This document shows, in pieces, positions 5,407-6,500 of a stretch of 6,500 nucleotides of DNA. How positions within the stretch are numbered: position 1 is the first letter of the stretch; each line of letters opens with the position of its first letter. Both the position numbers and the translations under genes were made by a program. Source of the stretch: Cyclobacteriaceae bacterium (GTDB lineage: Bacteria; Bacteroidota; Bacteroidia; Cytophagales; Cyclobacteriaceae). The notes under the pieces were generated by a model. That model saw only the letters and a list, made by a program, of their open reading frames with translations, searched no databases and was not told where the DNA came from. The stretch spans positions 1-6,500 of the forward strand of contig JALOMY010000167.1 in the NCBI GenBank assembly GCA_025455225.1, read 5' to 3'.

Positions 5407-6399
5407 TTAACTATGAAGTTGTCTCCAGATAAGGTCTTTCAGTTCGGTAATTCCTTTTTGGGTTACAGATGAAATAAAAATGGTTGGCAGGTCTTTCGGT
5501 AATTCTTTACTAATGGCTTCGGTTAATTCGGAGTCAAGCATATCCGATTTTGAAACGGCCAGAATACGCTTTTTATCCAAAAGTTCCGGGTTGTATTGGT
5601 GTAATTCATTTAACAGAATTTCATATTCCCGGGTGATGTCTTTTGAATCGGCCGGAACTAAAAATAAAAGCAAGGAATTTCGTTCGATGTGGCGAAGGAA
5701 ACGGATGCCCAATCCTTTTCCTTCGGAAGCACCTTCAATGATTCCGGGGATATCAGCCATCACGAAAGATTTATCATCCCGATAGGCAACTACGCCAAGG
5801 TTAGGGGTGAGGGTTGTAAACGGATAATCGGCAATTTTGGGCTTGGCTGCTGAAACAACAGATAGGAGTGTGGATTTACCTGCATTCGGAAAACCGACCA
5901 ATCCTACATCCGCTAATAATTTAAGTTCCAGAATTATCCATTCTTCTTTACCAGGTTCACCTGGTTGAGCATAATTGGGTGCCTGACGCGTTGAGGTGGC
6001 AAAAAATAGATTCCCTTTTCCGCCACGACCACCCGGTGTAAGAATTATCTCCTGGCCATCATCGGTTATTTCAGCGATTACTTCTTCGCTGTCTGCATGT
6101 TTGGCAACAGTGCCAATCGGCACTTCAATAATTTCATCTTTTCCATCGGCACCGGTACAATTTTGAGCTTCACCGGGCTTGCCTGATTCCGCAATTATAT
6201 GTTTTCGGTATTTGAGGTGCAATAAGGTCCAAAGTTGTTTATTGCCACGTAATATGATATGTCCGCCACGACCGCCATCACCTCCATCGGGTCCGCCCTT
6301 CGGAACAAATTTTTCGCGATGAAAATGAACAAACCCTGCTCCGCCTGAACCCGAGCGTGAACAGAATTTTACGTGATCAATAAAATTAGGGGAAGACAC
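5407..6399 (-). CDS. obgE: GTPase Obg, short form without C-terminal extension
   Basis: This 330-residue protein is the essential Obg GTPase, which binds the large ribosomal subunit and acts in ribosome assembly and stress control. The N-terminal Obg fold (about 1-158) carries the glycine-rich GGPDGGDGGRGG (35-46) and GGRGGKGN (123-130). The G domain (about 159-330) shows G1 GFPNAGKST (169-177), the switch I motif FTTLTP (194-199), G3 DIPG (216-219), G4 as SKSD (283-286) instead of NKxD, and G5 ISSV (309-312). The protein ends directly after the G domain and lacks the OCT domain of Bacillus Obg and the acidic tail of E. coli ObgE; from memory this short form is usual in Bacteroidota. The start is GTG at 6399-6397, giving MSSPNFIDHVKF, which aligns with family N-termini; the frame upstream has no ATG before a stop. 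It follows the adenylate kinase gene by 8 nt (AGGCTGCA), so the two share a transcript. Confidence 0.96.
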   Translation of the reverse strand: MSSPNFIDHVKFCSRSGSGGAGFVHFHREKFVPKGGPDGGDGGRGGHIILRGNKQLWTLLHLKYRKHIIAESGKPGEAQNCTGADGKDEIIEVPIGTVAKHADSEEVIAEITDDGQEIILTPGGRGGKGNLFFATSTRQAPNYAQPGEPGKEEWIILELKLLADVGLVGFPNAGKSTLLSVVSAAKPKIADYPFTTLTPNLGVVAYRDDKSFVMADIPGIIEGASEGKGLGIRFLRHIERNSLLLFLVPADSKDITREYEILLNELHQYNPELLDKKRILAVSKSDMLDSELTEAISKELPKDLPTIFISSVTQKGITELKDLIWRQLHS

Positions 6400-6407
6400 T
6401 GCAGCCT

Positions 6408-6500
6408 TTACTTCAGAAGGTGGTTGTCGATTTCACGACATAAGTTTTCAAAGATCTGGTCAATTGGGCCAACACCAACTACGGCAGCGTATTTACCTTG
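6408..6500 (-). CDS. adk: Probable adenylate kinase, C-terminal fragment
   Basis: Only the last 30 codons are in the window, ending at the TAA at 6410-6408. The peptide starts QGKYAAVVGVGPIDQIFENL and ends IDNHLLK. The pattern 'GK-(F/Y)-x-x-x-x-G-x-G-x-I-x-x-I-F-x-x-(I/L)-C-x-x-ID' resembles the C-terminus of Bacteroidota adenylate kinases, the enzyme that converts AMP and ATP to two ADP. The position directly before obgE also fits the adk-obgE order I recall from Cytophagales. No catalytic motif is visible because the nucleotide-binding part lies outside, so the call rests on a short tail plus context. The 8-nt gap to obgE supports one operon. Confidence 0.7.
   Translation of the reverse strand, partial: QGKYAAVVGVGPIDQIFENLCREIDNHLLK

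Overview
The window reads as chromosomal DNA of a Bacteroidota bacterium, most likely Cytophagales. The reasons are the protein sequence style, AT-rich leaders with weak Shine-Dalgarno sites, an Obg that stops right after its G domain, and the order adk-obgE-grpE-dnaJ-(secreted protein)-NatA/NatB-type ABC exporter-sensor kinase. The lineage is inferred from remembered family sequences, not from a search. All eight genes lie on the minus strand, so transcription runs from 6500 towards 1.

Right side (6500 to 3601): the last 30 codons of a probable adenylate kinase are followed after 8 nt by obgE, which has a GTG start. A 104-nt gap holds possible control sites (a TGTCA-N3-TGACA inverted repeat and a sigma-54-like motif). 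Then come grpE and dnaJ, 10 nt apart. GrpE and DnaJ are the nucleotide exchange factor and J-protein of the DnaK chaperone; dnaK itself is not in the window. The DnaJ keeps only two of the usual four CxxCxGxG motifs: zinc site II is intact and zinc site I is gone.

Left side (3490 to 1): a secreted protein with beta-rich 'toast-rack'-like repeats is followed by an ABC exporter pair (ATPase, then a six-helix ABC-2/NatB-type permease). A strong intrinsic terminator follows, and 19 nt beyond it starts a membrane protein cut by the window edge that looks like a sensor histidine kinase. One reading is an envelope-sensing and export module next to protein-folding genes; this is inference from gene order.

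Several starts need care. dnaJ and the secreted protein each have an upstream in-frame TTG, but the downstream ATG fits the family start (dnaJ) or a signal peptide (secreted protein). obgE and the ABC ATPase genuinely appear to use GTG. I found no RNA genes, mobile elements or CRISPR arrays, and no gene-free stretch over 300 bases. Most of the window is conserved core-genome content. The points worth a second look are the half-lost DnaJ zinc domain, the terminator inside the kinase leader, the palindromes in two intergenic gaps, and the uncharacterised secreted protein.
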